Positions 18,841 to 27,679 of a stretch of 64,000 nucleotides of DNA are shown here, in pieces. Each line of letters begins with the position of its first letter. The first letter of the stretch is position 1. This DNA comes from Paludibacteraceae bacterium (GTDB lineage Bacteria; Bacteroidota; Bacteroidia; Bacteroidales; Paludibacteraceae): assembly GCA_024399495.1 (NCBI GenBank), contig JAKSNY010000001.1, positions 124,001 through 188,000 on the forward strand, written 5' to 3'. A program made the translations under genes and the position numbers. The notes under the pieces are model-generated. The model was not told the DNA's origin. It did no database searches and saw only the letters and a program-made list of their open reading frames with translations.

Positions 18841-19584
18841 CTATGGAATAATTATATCATCATCGGTATCAACATATCCGCCCTGCAAGGCTTGGCGTTC
18901 CTTGCGACGAAGGTAATATACAACTCCGAATTTTTTTGACTCTTCCTGCATTGCGGCTGTACCCAAATCCTTAAAATTAGACTCTATCTGATTCCACAAT
19001 TCAAGAATAAGGGAATCTGCGTTTTCACGAATCTTTTTAATGGATTCAAGTGCTCTGTCAGTGTTTTTCTGCCCGATTTTCTTAAGCTGATAAGCATCCT
19101 TGAAAATTTCATAATTGACCCTCACTTTTGCTATTGCAGGATTGTAGATTGGTGCACCGCCATTCATAATACGCTCATTTTCTCCGTCAATAATGTTTTT
19201 GCCCCATTCAAGAATGAGTGCTTCCGTACTTAAATCGGGTACTGAATAGTTGGTCGGCAGCAATTTATATAATAATTTTTTTTCAGGTTTTATCTCATTT
19301 CTTATGCAACTGAGATTAAGCACTTGTATAAAGTGGGATATATACATTCTTGCAGTTTTTACAATGTTTTGGTATTTTTTATTCTTTATGGATTGTGTGT
19401 TGCTCTGATATTTGAAATCTTCAATTGCACGCTCATATTGGGGAATAAGGGCGTTTATCTCATGAATTGTTTTTGGCTGGAAAGGCACATTGATGCCCAG
19501 TGACTCATACTGTCTGCTTGCAATCTGCATGGCTCTAAGCCGTGCCGCATCTGTGTTAGGAAGTCTTCTGTATGGCATAAGCAT
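18841..19584 (-). CDS. conserved-looking hypothetical protein
   Basis: I do not recognise a family in this 247-aa protein. It is probably cytoplasmic and largely helical, with no signal peptide or membrane segment. A basic N-terminus (MPYRRLPNTDAARLRAM) is followed by heptad-like helices (IHEINALIPQYERAIEDF; YQLKKIGQKNTDRALESI) and an acidic tail YVDTDDDIIIP. ATGs at 19584 and 19578 are both possible starts. It lies between a polyprenyl synthase (77 bp upstream) and the hairpin island before gyrB. The unbroken frame and ordinary codon use support a real gene. Confidence 0.75.
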   Translation of the reverse strand: MLMPYRRLPNTDAARLRAMQIASRQYESLGINVPFQPKTIHEINALIPQYERAIEDFKYQSNTQSIKNKKYQNIVKTARMYISHFIQVLNLSCIRNEIKPEKKLLYKLLPTNYSVPDLSTEALILEWGKNIIDGENERIMNGGAPIYNPAIAKVRVNYEIFKDAYQLKKIGQKNTDRALESIKKIRENADSLILELWNQIESNFKDLGTAAMQEESKKFGVVYYLRRKERQALQGGYVDTDDDIIIP

Positions 19585-19661
19585 TGGCGAATGGGCTTTA
19601 ATCTTTTGTTAAAAGATGACCATTCGGTGCAAATGTACAACAAAAATATTTAATTAACAAA

Positions 19662-20630
19662 TTATTTTTTTCTATTTACCATTTTATTTGCAAAATCTGT
19701 AAAGAGAATGCTTTTATTATCAGGTAATTGCAGTTTTTTTATACATTGCACAGCCTTGTTGTTTAATGTAAGGCATGCCTCTTCGCAGCGATTATTCACA
19801 CCCAATACCTTGTATATTTCTATAATTCCGTCTATTTTCTTTTGGTTGTCCTTTTTATCTTCCAAAGATAATAGATTGTTAAGTGTATCCAGCGTTTTAT
19901 CGTGAGCCAATTCTTTAGCGGTAAGGAGCAGAAATGTCTTTTTGCCGCACAGTATGTCTCCTCCAATCTTTTTGCCAAATATTACGGGGTCTCCAAATGA
20001 GTCAAGATAGTCATCACGCAACTGAAATCCCAATCCTACATATATTCCAAAATCGTATAGTAACTGAGCCTGACTATCAGTAGCCCCACCTAATATGGCC
20101 CCTATTTTCAGGCTTGCCGCAAGTAAAACCGCCGTTTTAAGGCGTATCATCTCCATATATTCATCTAATGAGACATCATCACGTGTCTCAAACTCCATAT
20201 CGTATTGCTGACCTTTACATACTTCATCTGCTGTTTTTGTAAATAGGTCAAGCACTTCAGTGAATTTTGGACTTTTAATGCCGGACAATATTCTATATGC
20301 CTCCACAAGCATTGCATCTCCACTTAGTATGGCAGTATTTTCGTTCCAGCGTTTATGTACAGTAGGGTATCCTCTACGTGTGTCAGCCTTATCCATAACG
20401 TCATCATGAAGCAATGTGAAATTATGGAACACCTCTAATGCAAGCCCTGCTGTGACAGCATCGGTAAGGTCGTTAGAAAAAAGATTGCATGCCATAAGTG
20501 TAAGGCATGGTCTTATCCGTTTTCCTCCCAAAGAAAGTACATACTCAATGGGTTCATATAGTCCGTTTGGCTCTCTCTTCCAAGCATTACTTCTAATAGC
20601 CTCTTCAATTATTTGTAAGTACCTTTCCAT
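19662..20630 (-). CDS. polyprenyl diphosphate synthase (trans-isoprenyl)
   Basis: A 322-aa class I trans-prenyltransferase that condenses isopentenyl diphosphate onto allylic diphosphates. The first Asp-rich motif is LLHDDVMDKADTRRG and the second QLRDDYLDSFGD; GGKRIRPCL near the N-terminus binds the diphosphate. Product length (farnesyl, geranylgeranyl or longer) cannot be read reliably. It follows the ddl fusion gene by about 30 bp of heptamer-containing sequence and is probably in the same envelope operon, supplying lipid carrier or quinone side chains. Confidence 0.93.
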   Translation of the reverse strand: MERYLQIIEEAIRSNAWKREPNGLYEPIEYVLSLGGKRIRPCLTLMACNLFSNDLTDAVTAGLALEVFHNFTLLHDDVMDKADTRRGYPTVHKRWNENTAILSGDAMLVEAYRILSGIKSPKFTEVLDLFTKTADEVCKGQQYDMEFETRDDVSLDEYMEMIRLKTAVLLAASLKIGAILGGATDSQAQLLYDFGIYVGLGFQLRDDYLDSFGDPVIFGKKIGGDILCGKKTFLLLTAKELAHDKTLDTLNNLLSLEDKKDNQKKIDGIIEIYKVLGVNNRCEEACLTLNNKAVQCIKKLQLPDNKSILFTDFANKMVNRKK

Positions 20631-20649
20631 TTATAAAATCCAATCAGTT

Positions 20650-20682
20650 AACTTTCAATTTTCAACTTTCAACTTTCAATTC
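20650..20682. repeat. heptamer repeat overlapping the ddl 3' end
   Basis: Four 7-nt units (AACTTTC, AATTTTC, AACTTTC, AACTTTC; 20650-20677) plus a partial unit. On the gene strand the units read TTGAAAG, and the TGA stop of the CPBP-Ddl frame is made from this repeat. Similar arrays occur at 33584 and 39152. Confidence 0.85.
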
Positions 20683-22551
20683 ATTCTCTATTATGTCAGT
20701 CATTACATCTTTTATATCCAAGCCTGCGGCTCTTACCTGTTGTGGCACAAAACTTGTTGCTGTCATACCTGGAGTGGTATTGGCTTCAAGAATGTGAGGA
20801 ACTCCGTCTTCCGTTATTATATAGTCTATGCGAACAATGCCTTTGCAACCTAATATATTATAGTATTTTGCAGTTTGTTCTTTCACCTCTTTTGTCAGTT
20901 CCGGACTTATGCGGGCAGGTGTAATCTCCTGAACCTGACCATTATATTTGGCGTTATAATCAAAAAACTCATTAGATGAAACAACCTCTGTTATAGGGAA
21001 TACAACAGTCTTGTTTTTAGTTTTGTACATTCCGCATGTAATTTCCGTACCTTTTAGGAATGATTCAATAATAACTTCATCCCCTTCTTTGAAAGCGCGC
21101 TCAATGGCGGGCATGATTTGGTATGACTCTTTAACTTTAGTAACTCCAAAACTACTGCCTCCTACGTTTGACTTTACAAACATTGGCAATCCAAGTTTTT
21201 CTTCAATTTCGGCAAGATTTACTGAATCTCCATTGCGTAGCAGAATAGATTTGGCTATTTTTGCTCCAAATGCCTCTAAATATCTGTTACATACAAATTT
21301 ATTGAAGGAGAGAGAGGCGGCAAGCGGTCCGCAGCAGGAGTATTTAAGTCCGATAAGTTCAAAATAACCTTGCAGAATTCCGTTTTCACCAGGTGTGCCG
21401 TGGATTGTTATATATGCAAAATCAAAAGAGTGACGCAGTCCTTTGCCATCTGTGTAGCTGAAATCATTCTTATCAATTGCAAATTTTTCAGTTTCAGATG
21501 GTTGGGCGTACCATTCTGTTTTAGTGATAACTACAATAGTGGTGTTATACTTTTCAGGGTCAATGAAGGACTTGATTCCTTGTGCACTGCGGAGTGACAC
21601 CTCATACTCCGATGAATAACCGCCGCAAACTACGGCAATGTTTTTTCTGTTTTCCATTTTATATTTTCTTAGAAAGTAAAAGCAAATCAAGCATATAATT
21701 GTGGAAATGGCCGCACCTGTAACAGTCCAAGAGTCAATAGGCATCTTATCTAAGTCAACATTCTGAACGTCTGTAAGTTCTGGATAATTGACAGTAGCCC
21801 ATAATACTATTACAGCCAGCAGATTGTTAAGAGAGTGGGCTATAGCATTAACCCATACAGAACCTGTATAAGCTAAAATGTAGCCTAAAACGGCACCCAA
21901 CACCATTCTTGGAATAAATCCCATAAATTGGAAATGGATAAAACTGAATAGTGCAGCCGTAATCCAAATGGCGGCATGGGTGGATTTGGTTATTTCCTTA
22001 AAAACGTTTTGCAGCAGACCTCTGAAAAGCACCTCTTCACAGATTCCAGGGATGATTGCCATTACAAATATTGCAATAAGCAGAGTATCAATGTTTTTAC
22101 CCGTAACCATAAGATTAGTGGCTTCTTCTGCAAGTTTTTCTAATTCCTCTATTGCGTGCTGAATTTTTGCAAGGTTTTCAGGTAGAGTGATTGATTCATT
22201 AAGTTGAGTTGTAATGCTTACAAACGGAAGAATGGTGAGCAGTGCAAAACAACTTATAATTACAATTTTCCAAGGAACACCTTTGCTCCCGCCTATCGGG
22301 GTATTAATATTTAGAAAAGAAAATGGCTTGTCAGAAATGAAGCATGCAGAAAGCAATGCTCCCCCAAAGAAAACGAACACGGAACTTAGAGTCTGTATTG
22401 CAAGCAGATATGTTTGGGTAGTGGTGTCTGCCCCGGATAATCTGTTAAACAGATATTCTCCCACACTCCATAGGCATAGAAGAAAAACAGGAGTCAAAAT
22501 GCTAATCAGCAATTTGGTCCAAGGTGACTTTGTTTGGAAGTTCAGGAACAT
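20662..22551 (-). CDS. ddl: CPBP intramembrane protease fused to D-alanine-D-alanine ligase
   Basis: One 629-aa frame without a stop joins two proteins. Residues 1-298 form a multi-helix CPBP (Abi) membrane protein with the metalloprotease motifs EEVLFR (172-177), FSFIH (202-206) and His239-Ser-Leu-Asn. Residues 299-629 are a full-length Ddl that ligates two D-alanines for peptidoglycan precursors: MENRKNIAVVCGGYSSEYEVS, ATP-grasp KSNVGGSSFGV, the metal site EANTTPGMT. Met299 (ATG at 21655-21657) sits where a free Ddl would begin and follows an A-rich stretch, so a separate soluble Ddl could also be made. The start overlaps the LD-carboxypeptidase gene by 50 bp. Confidence 0.85.
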   Translation of the reverse strand: MFLNFQTKSPWTKLLISILTPVFLLCLWSVGEYLFNRLSGADTTTQTYLLAIQTLSSVFVFFGGALLSACFISDKPFSFLNINTPIGGSKGVPWKIVIISCFALLTILPFVSITTQLNESITLPENLAKIQHAIEELEKLAEEATNLMVTGKNIDTLLIAIFVMAIIPGICEEVLFRGLLQNVFKEITKSTHAAIWITAALFSFIHFQFMGFIPRMVLGAVLGYILAYTGSVWVNAIAHSLNNLLAVIVLWATVNYPELTDVQNVDLDKMPIDSWTVTGAAISTIICLICFYFLRKYKMENRKNIAVVCGGYSSEYEVSLRSAQGIKSFIDPEKYNTTIVVITKTEWYAQPSETEKFAIDKNDFSYTDGKGLRHSFDFAYITIHGTPGENGILQGYFELIGLKYSCCGPLAASLSFNKFVCNRYLEAFGAKIAKSILLRNGDSVNLAEIEEKLGLPMFVKSNVGGSSFGVTKVKESYQIMPAIERAFKEGDEVIIESFLKGTEITCGMYKTKNKTVVFPITEVVSSNEFFDYNAKYNGQVQEITPARISPELTKEVKEQTAKYYNILGCKGIVRIDYIITEDGVPHILEANTTPGMTATSFVPQQVRAAGLDIKDVMTDIIENELKVES

Positions 22552-23398
22552 TAAGTGTATAGTTTGCCCCTAACATAAGAGGCATGTTGTTATTATCTAT
22601 ATGACCCGATGAGAAATTAAACGCTACGGGGAATTTGCATCCCTTAACTGCATTTGCAATTATGCCGTAAGCCCCATCAGGGAAAGAGTCATCAACATCA
22701 CATAGGGTGAATTGACCCACTATCAGACCTTTTATCTTATTAAATACCCCTCCCAATCTAAGGTTCTGCATCATACGGTCTATATGGTAAAGGCGTTCAC
22801 CTACATCTTCAATAAAAAGAATGGCTCCATCGTAGTTCAGGTCAAAATTGGTCCCACGCAATGCGTATATCATACTTAGATTGCCGCCAATAAGTTTGCC
22901 GGTAACTTTCCCCTTACGGTTAAGCTCTATATTCTCAAATGTGTAGTGTATTGTTTCCCCTTCCAGACATTTTCTTAATTCCCATACGGCAGGACTGTCA
23001 CACTCTGTTGCAATGTGTTTAGCCATAGGTGCGTGCAGGGATTTAATACCCAAATTTCCTAATGCATTGTGAATGGCTGTTATATCACTGAATCCTACTA
23101 TAAGCCTGTCAGTTCCAATCAGTGGGGAGAAATCTATTTTATCAATAATTCTGCTTAGTCCGTAACCGCCTCTTGCACAGAGAATAATATCAATTGTAGA
23201 GTCATTTACGGCTTGTTGTAAGTCTGCAATTCTTTTCTTGTCTGTAGCAGAAAATCTGCCAAATTTGCCCATAGCGTTAGGAGAGACAGAAACATTGTAC
23301 CCCCATTGTGTCAATACCTTCTGAGCCCCATCAATGTAGGTAGGGTCTATTGCACCTGATGGTGAAACTATAATGATATTTGTCTTTTGGTTGCTCAT
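22502..23398 (-). CDS. LD-carboxypeptidase (peptidase S66, LdcA-like)
   Basis: Removes the terminal D-alanine from tetrapeptides during murein recycling. The 298-aa protein has ARGGYGLSRI and the nucleophile motif GFSDITAIH (Ser104), then a Glu region IEDVGERLYHID and the His segment GHIDNNNMPLMLG, which complete the Ser-Glu-His triad of S66 enzymes. No signal peptide is present, so it is cytoplasmic. Its start overlaps the porX stop as ATGA and its end overlaps the CPBP-Ddl start, so the three genes are one transcript and probably translationally coupled. Confidence 0.93.
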   Translation of the reverse strand: MSNQKTNIIIVSPSGAIDPTYIDGAQKVLTQWGYNVSVSPNAMGKFGRFSATDKKRIADLQQAVNDSTIDIILCARGGYGLSRIIDKIDFSPLIGTDRLIVGFSDITAIHNALGNLGIKSLHAPMAKHIATECDSPAVWELRKCLEGETIHYTFENIELNRKGKVTGKLIGGNLSMIYALRGTNFDLNYDGAILFIEDVGERLYHIDRMMQNLRLGGVFNKIKGLIVGQFTLCDVDDSFPDGAYGIIANAVKGCKFPVAFNFSSGHIDNNNMPLMLGANYTLNVPELPNKVTLDQIAD

Positions 23399-24939
23399 AT
23401 AGTCTTAGGGCTCATGGTGATTAAAGGTATTATCATCTCCTCTAATGAAATTCCGCCGTGCTGGAATGTGTCCTTATAATATTGAACGTAATAGTTATAA
23501 TTATTGGGGTATGCCATAAAATTCTGGTTGTCGGCAAAAATATAGACACTGCTGAGATTAGGGCATGGCAGACCTACTGCATCGGGTTTTTGAATGGCGA
23601 AAGCCTCTTTCTTATCGTATGCCAGATTTTTACCAACCTTATACCTTAGATTTACGTTAGTGTTTTTATCCCCAACCACCTTAATGGCATTTTTAACTCT
23701 AATGGAGCCGTGGTCTGTTGTAAGAACCACCTTTACGTTCTGCTCTGACAGCATCTTGAACAAAACAGATATGGAAGAGTGCTTGAACCATGACTGTACT
23801 AAAGAGCGATATGCCGCCTCATCGGGTGCCAATTCCCTGAAAAGCTTTACCTCTGTACGTGCATGAGATAACATATCCACAAAATTAAACACAACCACAT
23901 TAAGGTCATTACCCAATAGAGACTTTAGGTTATCGTTATATTTCTCTCCAGCCTGATTTGTGTTTATCTTATTGTAAGAGAAAGAATAGTGCTTACGAAA
24001 GCGCTCTATCTGTGTCTTTATAAGTGCCTCTTCGTTCAAGTTCTTGCCTTCGTCCTCCTCTTCATCAACCCAAAGATTAGGATACATTTTGCGAATTTGA
24101 GAAGGCATAAGTCCTGAGAATATGGCATTTCTTGAGTATTGGGTTGCAGTAGGCAGAATGCTGAAAAATGAGCCGTCCTCATCAAAATTGAAAAGAGAGC
24201 TTATCTCCTTTTGAATGACACGCCATTGGTCAAGTCGCAAATTATCTATCAGAATAAAGAAAACCTTTTCTCCTTTATCAAGCAGAGGGAATACTTTAGT
24301 TTTGAATATATCGGGGCTAAGTATGGGACGGTTCCCCGATGAGAGCCAATTCTCATAATTTTTACGTATATATTTGCAAAATTGGCTGTCAGCTTCAGTT
24401 TTTTGAGTTTGTAGAATCTCGTCCATTCCGCCTTCTGTCTCTTCAAGTCTCATTTCCCAGAAGATAAGGTCATTATAAACTTTTTGCCAATCTTCAGCTT
24501 TGAAAGTCTCATTTATACGCATACCTAACTTCATAAATTCAGATTGGTATGACGATGTGGTTTTTTCTGTTATAATCTCTTGTGCATGAACCACTTTCTT
24601 AATAGACATAAGAATCTGGTTTGGATTTACAGGCTTTATTAGGTAATCTGAAATCTGTTGTCCAATAGCCTGCTCCATAATGTTTTCCTCCTCACTTTTT
24701 GTAATCATTACCACAGGTAATGCGGGCTGAGCCTTTTTAATTGCGAGTAGGGTTTCAAGACCACTGAGGCCTGGCATATTCTCATCTAGGAAAACAACGT
24801 CAAAATGCTTGTTTTGACATGTCTCTATGGCATCTGTGCCACTTACAACGGGTGTTACAGAGTACCCTTTCTGCTCTAAAAATATTATATGCGGTTTAAG
24901 AAGCTCTATCTCATCGTCCGCCCAAAGAATGTTAATCAT
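23395..24939 (-). CDS. porX: PorX, receiver-PglZ regulator of type IX secretion
   Basis: A 514-aa two-domain protein. The receiver (1-120) keeps Asp8/Asp9, phosphoacceptor Asp52 (FLDENMPG), Thr80 and Lys102. A helical linker leads to an alkaline-phosphatase-superfamily PglZ domain (about 210-514) with FILIDNLRLDQW, TATQYSRNAIFSG, NFVDMLSHAR and TTDHGSIRV metal and nucleophile segments. In Porphyromonas gingivalis and Flavobacterium johnsoniae PorX is activated by the kinase PorY and controls T9SS genes; the effector domain is a phosphodiesterase acting on oligonucleotides. Here it leads a run with LD-carboxypeptidase and Ddl. An octamer repeat ends 3 bp before its ATG. Confidence 0.95.
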   Translation of the reverse strand: MINILWADDEIELLKPHIIFLEQKGYSVTPVVSGTDAIETCQNKHFDVVFLDENMPGLSGLETLLAIKKAQPALPVVMITKSEEENIMEQAIGQQISDYLIKPVNPNQILMSIKKVVHAQEIITEKTTSSYQSEFMKLGMRINETFKAEDWQKVYNDLIFWEMRLEETEGGMDEILQTQKTEADSQFCKYIRKNYENWLSSGNRPILSPDIFKTKVFPLLDKGEKVFFILIDNLRLDQWRVIQKEISSLFNFDEDGSFFSILPTATQYSRNAIFSGLMPSQIRKMYPNLWVDEEEDEGKNLNEEALIKTQIERFRKHYSFSYNKINTNQAGEKYNDNLKSLLGNDLNVVVFNFVDMLSHARTEVKLFRELAPDEAAYRSLVQSWFKHSSISVLFKMLSEQNVKVVLTTDHGSIRVKNAIKVVGDKNTNVNLRYKVGKNLAYDKKEAFAIQKPDAVGLPCPNLSSVYIFADNQNFMAYPNNYNYYVQYYKDTFQHGGISLEEMIIPLITMSPKTI

Positions 24940-24942
24940 AAT

Positions 24943-24976
24943 CGGTTATTCGGTTATTTGGTTATTTGGTGATTCG
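24943..24976. repeat. octamer tandem repeat upstream of porX
   Basis: CGGTTATT, CGGTTATT, TGGTTATT, TGGTGATT, CG (24943-24976). On the gene strand the units read AATAACCG/AATCACCA, ending 3 nt before the porX ATG and running into the last codons of gtrA (RITK). Confidence 0.85.
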
Positions 24977-25438
24977 TTTTTTAAACGAATAATGCTTTTG
25001 CATTAAATAACTGAAAATGGTTGTAAATATTGTTGTTATCATTTTAGATGGGGTTGCCCATATATGGCATACTTCACATAAAATCTTCATACTTAGATAT
25101 GATATTGCAAAATTGGCAACAAGTATGAGTGCATACCTAATAAGCTGCCTCCATGTTTTAATGTGTGAACCTCTGAAAGTTATAAATTTAGATAGCAGAA
25201 ACCCGATGGTGAATGTTAGCGGTGTTACGATGATAAGAGCGGAAATAGGGGCTGAAATCACTACAAAACCCAAATCCACCATTTGTTTGCAAACTATATA
25301 ATTGTATATAATAAAGTAAAAAAACCAATCAGACAGGGTGTTTAATGTGCCACAGGCAAGATAATAATAAACCTCCCTGCTTAAAAACTTTCTAAACAGG
25401 GGGTAAAAAAAATCCAGTATGTGTTTTATGATATTCAT
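24962..25438 (-). CDS. GtrA family membrane protein
   Basis: A 158-aa protein with four predicted membrane helices and the GtrA pattern (EVYYYLACGTLNTLSDWFFY near the N-terminus; TIFSYLMQKHYSFKKR at the end). GtrA proteins are thought to move polyprenyl-linked sugars across the inner membrane for glycan modification. It lies between recQ (41 bp upstream) and porX (22 bp downstream). Its last four codons are formed by the octamer array. The sugar substrate is unknown. Confidence 0.88.
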   Translation of the reverse strand: MNIIKHILDFFYPLFRKFLSREVYYYLACGTLNTLSDWFFYFIIYNYIVCKQMVDLGFVVISAPISALIIVTPLTFTIGFLLSKFITFRGSHIKTWRQLIRYALILVANFAISYLSMKILCEVCHIWATPSKMITTIFTTIFSYLMQKHYSFKKRITK

Positions 25439-25479
25439 TAGTTACGTCTTTGCTCCGCAAATCCGTGATTAAAGGCTTT

Positions 25480-27663
25480 TTAGTTTCCCATCTCCGATAC
25501 AAACTTAACTCTGATAAGTCTGATTTCCTCTTCGGTGTAATCTCCACCTAACTCCGTCATAGCCTCGTCTATGTCATCGGTTTTAGCGTCACGAAAATAC
25601 TCAAAAATCTCTTCAGCTTTGTCGGGATCCATAACATCTTCTACAAAATAGTCGATGTTGATTTTGGTGCCTGAATTAACTATTGCTTCCAGTTCATCAA
25701 GCAGTTCGGGAAAGTCAAGACCTTTGGAAATGGCTATGTCTTCAAGGCTTATTTTACGGTCAATGGCTTGTATTATATAGATTTTCTGCGATGATTTGTT
25801 TGGTTTCATACGCACACGCATATCTTCAGGACGTTCAATCTCATTCTCTTCAACGTGGCGTTTTATAAGTTGTATAAATTCTTCTCCGTACCGTTTTGCC
25901 TTGCCGGCACCTACACCAGGTATATTTTGTAGCTCCTCTAATGTTATTGGGTAAGTTGTTGCCATAGACTCCAGCGATGGGTCTTGGAATATTACGAATG
26001 GCGGAACGTTAAGGTGTTTTGACATCTTTTTGCGCAAATCCTTGAGCATTGAGAATAATGTCTCGTCCGCTGCTCCAGAGCCACCCCCTCGCCTTATCGG
26101 GGCTTCATCATCATCGTCCTCAAACTCGTTGTCTTTGGTTATCATAAAAGATACAGGCTTTTCTAAGAAGTGTCTGCCTGCATCAGTCAGTTTAAGTACT
26201 CCATAGTTCTCAATCTCTCTGTCTATGTAGCCGGCAATCATAGCCTGTCGTATTACTGCCTGCCACAAGTTGGACCCGTCATTCTCCCCCACACCAAAAT
26301 TCTCTAACTCATCGTGTTTGTAATCTGCTATTTCAGTGCTTTTCTTGCCAACTATTATATTTATAATATGGTCTGCCTTAAATTTCTCTTTTACAGCCAA
26401 TATGGTTTCCAAAACTATGGAAAGCAAATCTTGAGCCTCAATTTGTTTTTTAGGATTAAGGCAGTTATCGCAGTTGCCACAATTTTCTGCATTATATTCT
26501 TCTCCAAAATAATGTAGAAGCAGTTTTCTACGGCAAACACTTGATTCTGCATACGCTGCGGTCTCTGCAAGCAGTTGTTTGCCTATCTCCTGCTCTGCAA
26601 CAGGCTTGCCTTGCATAAATTTCTCTAATTTCTGCAAATCCTTGCTTGAGTAGAACGCTATGCATTGCCCTTCGCCGCCGTCACGTCCGGCACGTCCTGT
26701 CTCCTGATAGTAGCCCTCAAGGCTTTTAGGTATATCGTAGTGTATTACAAAGCGTACATCGGGTTTGTCAATACCCATGCCAAACGCTATTGTAGCCACT
26801 ATAACCTGAACTTTCTCCATAAGGAAACTATCCTGGTTCTCTGTCCTTTCAGCAGAATCCATACCTGCATGGTAAGAGAGGGCACTTATACCGTTAACTC
26901 TCAAGGTTTCAGCCAAATCCTCCACTTTTTTACGGCTTAGGCAATATATTATACCCGATTTCCCCTCTTGGCTCTTAATAAACTTTATTATCTCTTTATC
27001 TATATTTTGTGTTTTTGGACGTACTTCATAATAAAGATTTGGGCGGTTAAACGATGATTTGAAAACAGTGGCGTCATTCATTCCAAGGTTCTTTTGAATA
27101 TCGTGTTGAACCTTAGGAGTTGCTGTTGCAGTAAGGGCTATTACAGGGGCTTCTCCTATTTCTGTTATTATGGGACGGATTCTGCGGTATTCAGGACGGA
27201 AATCATGCCCCCATTCTGATATACAATGAGCCTCATCTACAGCATAGAAGGATATTTTTATGCCTTGCAGGAAATTTATATTGTCTTCTTTTGTAAGAGA
27301 TTCAGGTGCAACGTAAAGCAGTTTGGTCTTTCCACTAAGTACATCATTCTTAACCTCGTCAATAGCTGATTTAGTCAAAGATGAATTTATAAAATGGGCA
27401 ACACCGTCCTCCTCACTGAATGAGCGCATAGCATCCACTTGATTTTTCATCAGGGCTATAAGCGGTGATATTACAATAGCCATACCGTCCATAAGGAGTG
27501 ACGGTAATTGGTAACATAAAGACTTTCCTCCACCTGTAGGCATCAATACAAAAGTATCCTTGCCGTCCAACAGATTTTGAATGATTGCCTCCTGGTTTCC
27601 TTTAAAGGAATCAAATCCAAAATGTTCCTTTAGTGCATTGAGTAATACAGAATCTTTAGACAT
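25480..27663 (-). CDS. recQ: ATP-dependent DNA helicase RecQ
   Basis: A 727-aa 3'-5' superfamily 2 helicase for recombination and fork repair. Walker A is MPTGGGKS (41-48), with the DEAH box and aromatic-rich loop DEAHCISEWGHDFRPEYRR, and GMGIDKPDVRFVIH and QETGRAGRDG in the second RecA lobe. The RQC zinc site follows (CRR...CGNCDNC), then an HRDC domain (LQNIPGVGAGKAKRYG) and a C-terminal extension ending in KFVSEMGN that resembles a helix-turn-helix segment. It starts 16 bp after clpX and is probably part of the clpP-clpX-recQ transcript. Confidence 0.97.
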   Translation of the reverse strand: MSKDSVLLNALKEHFGFDSFKGNQEAIIQNLLDGKDTFVLMPTGGGKSLCYQLPSLLMDGMAIVISPLIALMKNQVDAMRSFSEEDGVAHFINSSLTKSAIDEVKNDVLSGKTKLLYVAPESLTKEDNINFLQGIKISFYAVDEAHCISEWGHDFRPEYRRIRPIITEIGEAPVIALTATATPKVQHDIQKNLGMNDATVFKSSFNRPNLYYEVRPKTQNIDKEIIKFIKSQEGKSGIIYCLSRKKVEDLAETLRVNGISALSYHAGMDSAERTENQDSFLMEKVQVIVATIAFGMGIDKPDVRFVIHYDIPKSLEGYYQETGRAGRDGGEGQCIAFYSSKDLQKLEKFMQGKPVAEQEIGKQLLAETAAYAESSVCRRKLLLHYFGEEYNAENCGNCDNCLNPKKQIEAQDLLSIVLETILAVKEKFKADHIINIIVGKKSTEIADYKHDELENFGVGENDGSNLWQAVIRQAMIAGYIDREIENYGVLKLTDAGRHFLEKPVSFMITKDNEFEDDDDEAPIRRGGGSGAADETLFSMLKDLRKKMSKHLNVPPFVIFQDPSLESMATTYPITLEELQNIPGVGAGKAKRYGEEFIQLIKRHVEENEIERPEDMRVRMKPNKSSQKIYIIQAIDRKISLEDIAISKGLDFPELLDELEAIVNSGTKINIDYFVEDVMDPDKAEEIFEYFRDAKTDDIDEAMTELGGDYTEEEIRLIRVKFVSEMGN

Positions 27664-27679
27664 ATTTCATTAAACTCTT

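Noticed and set aside
21640..21680. CPBP-Ddl junction as a simple frameshift error
   Set aside because: No shift is needed: both domains are in one frame. An erroneous base that removed a stop cannot be excluded from sequence alone, so the fusion is kept as a finding.
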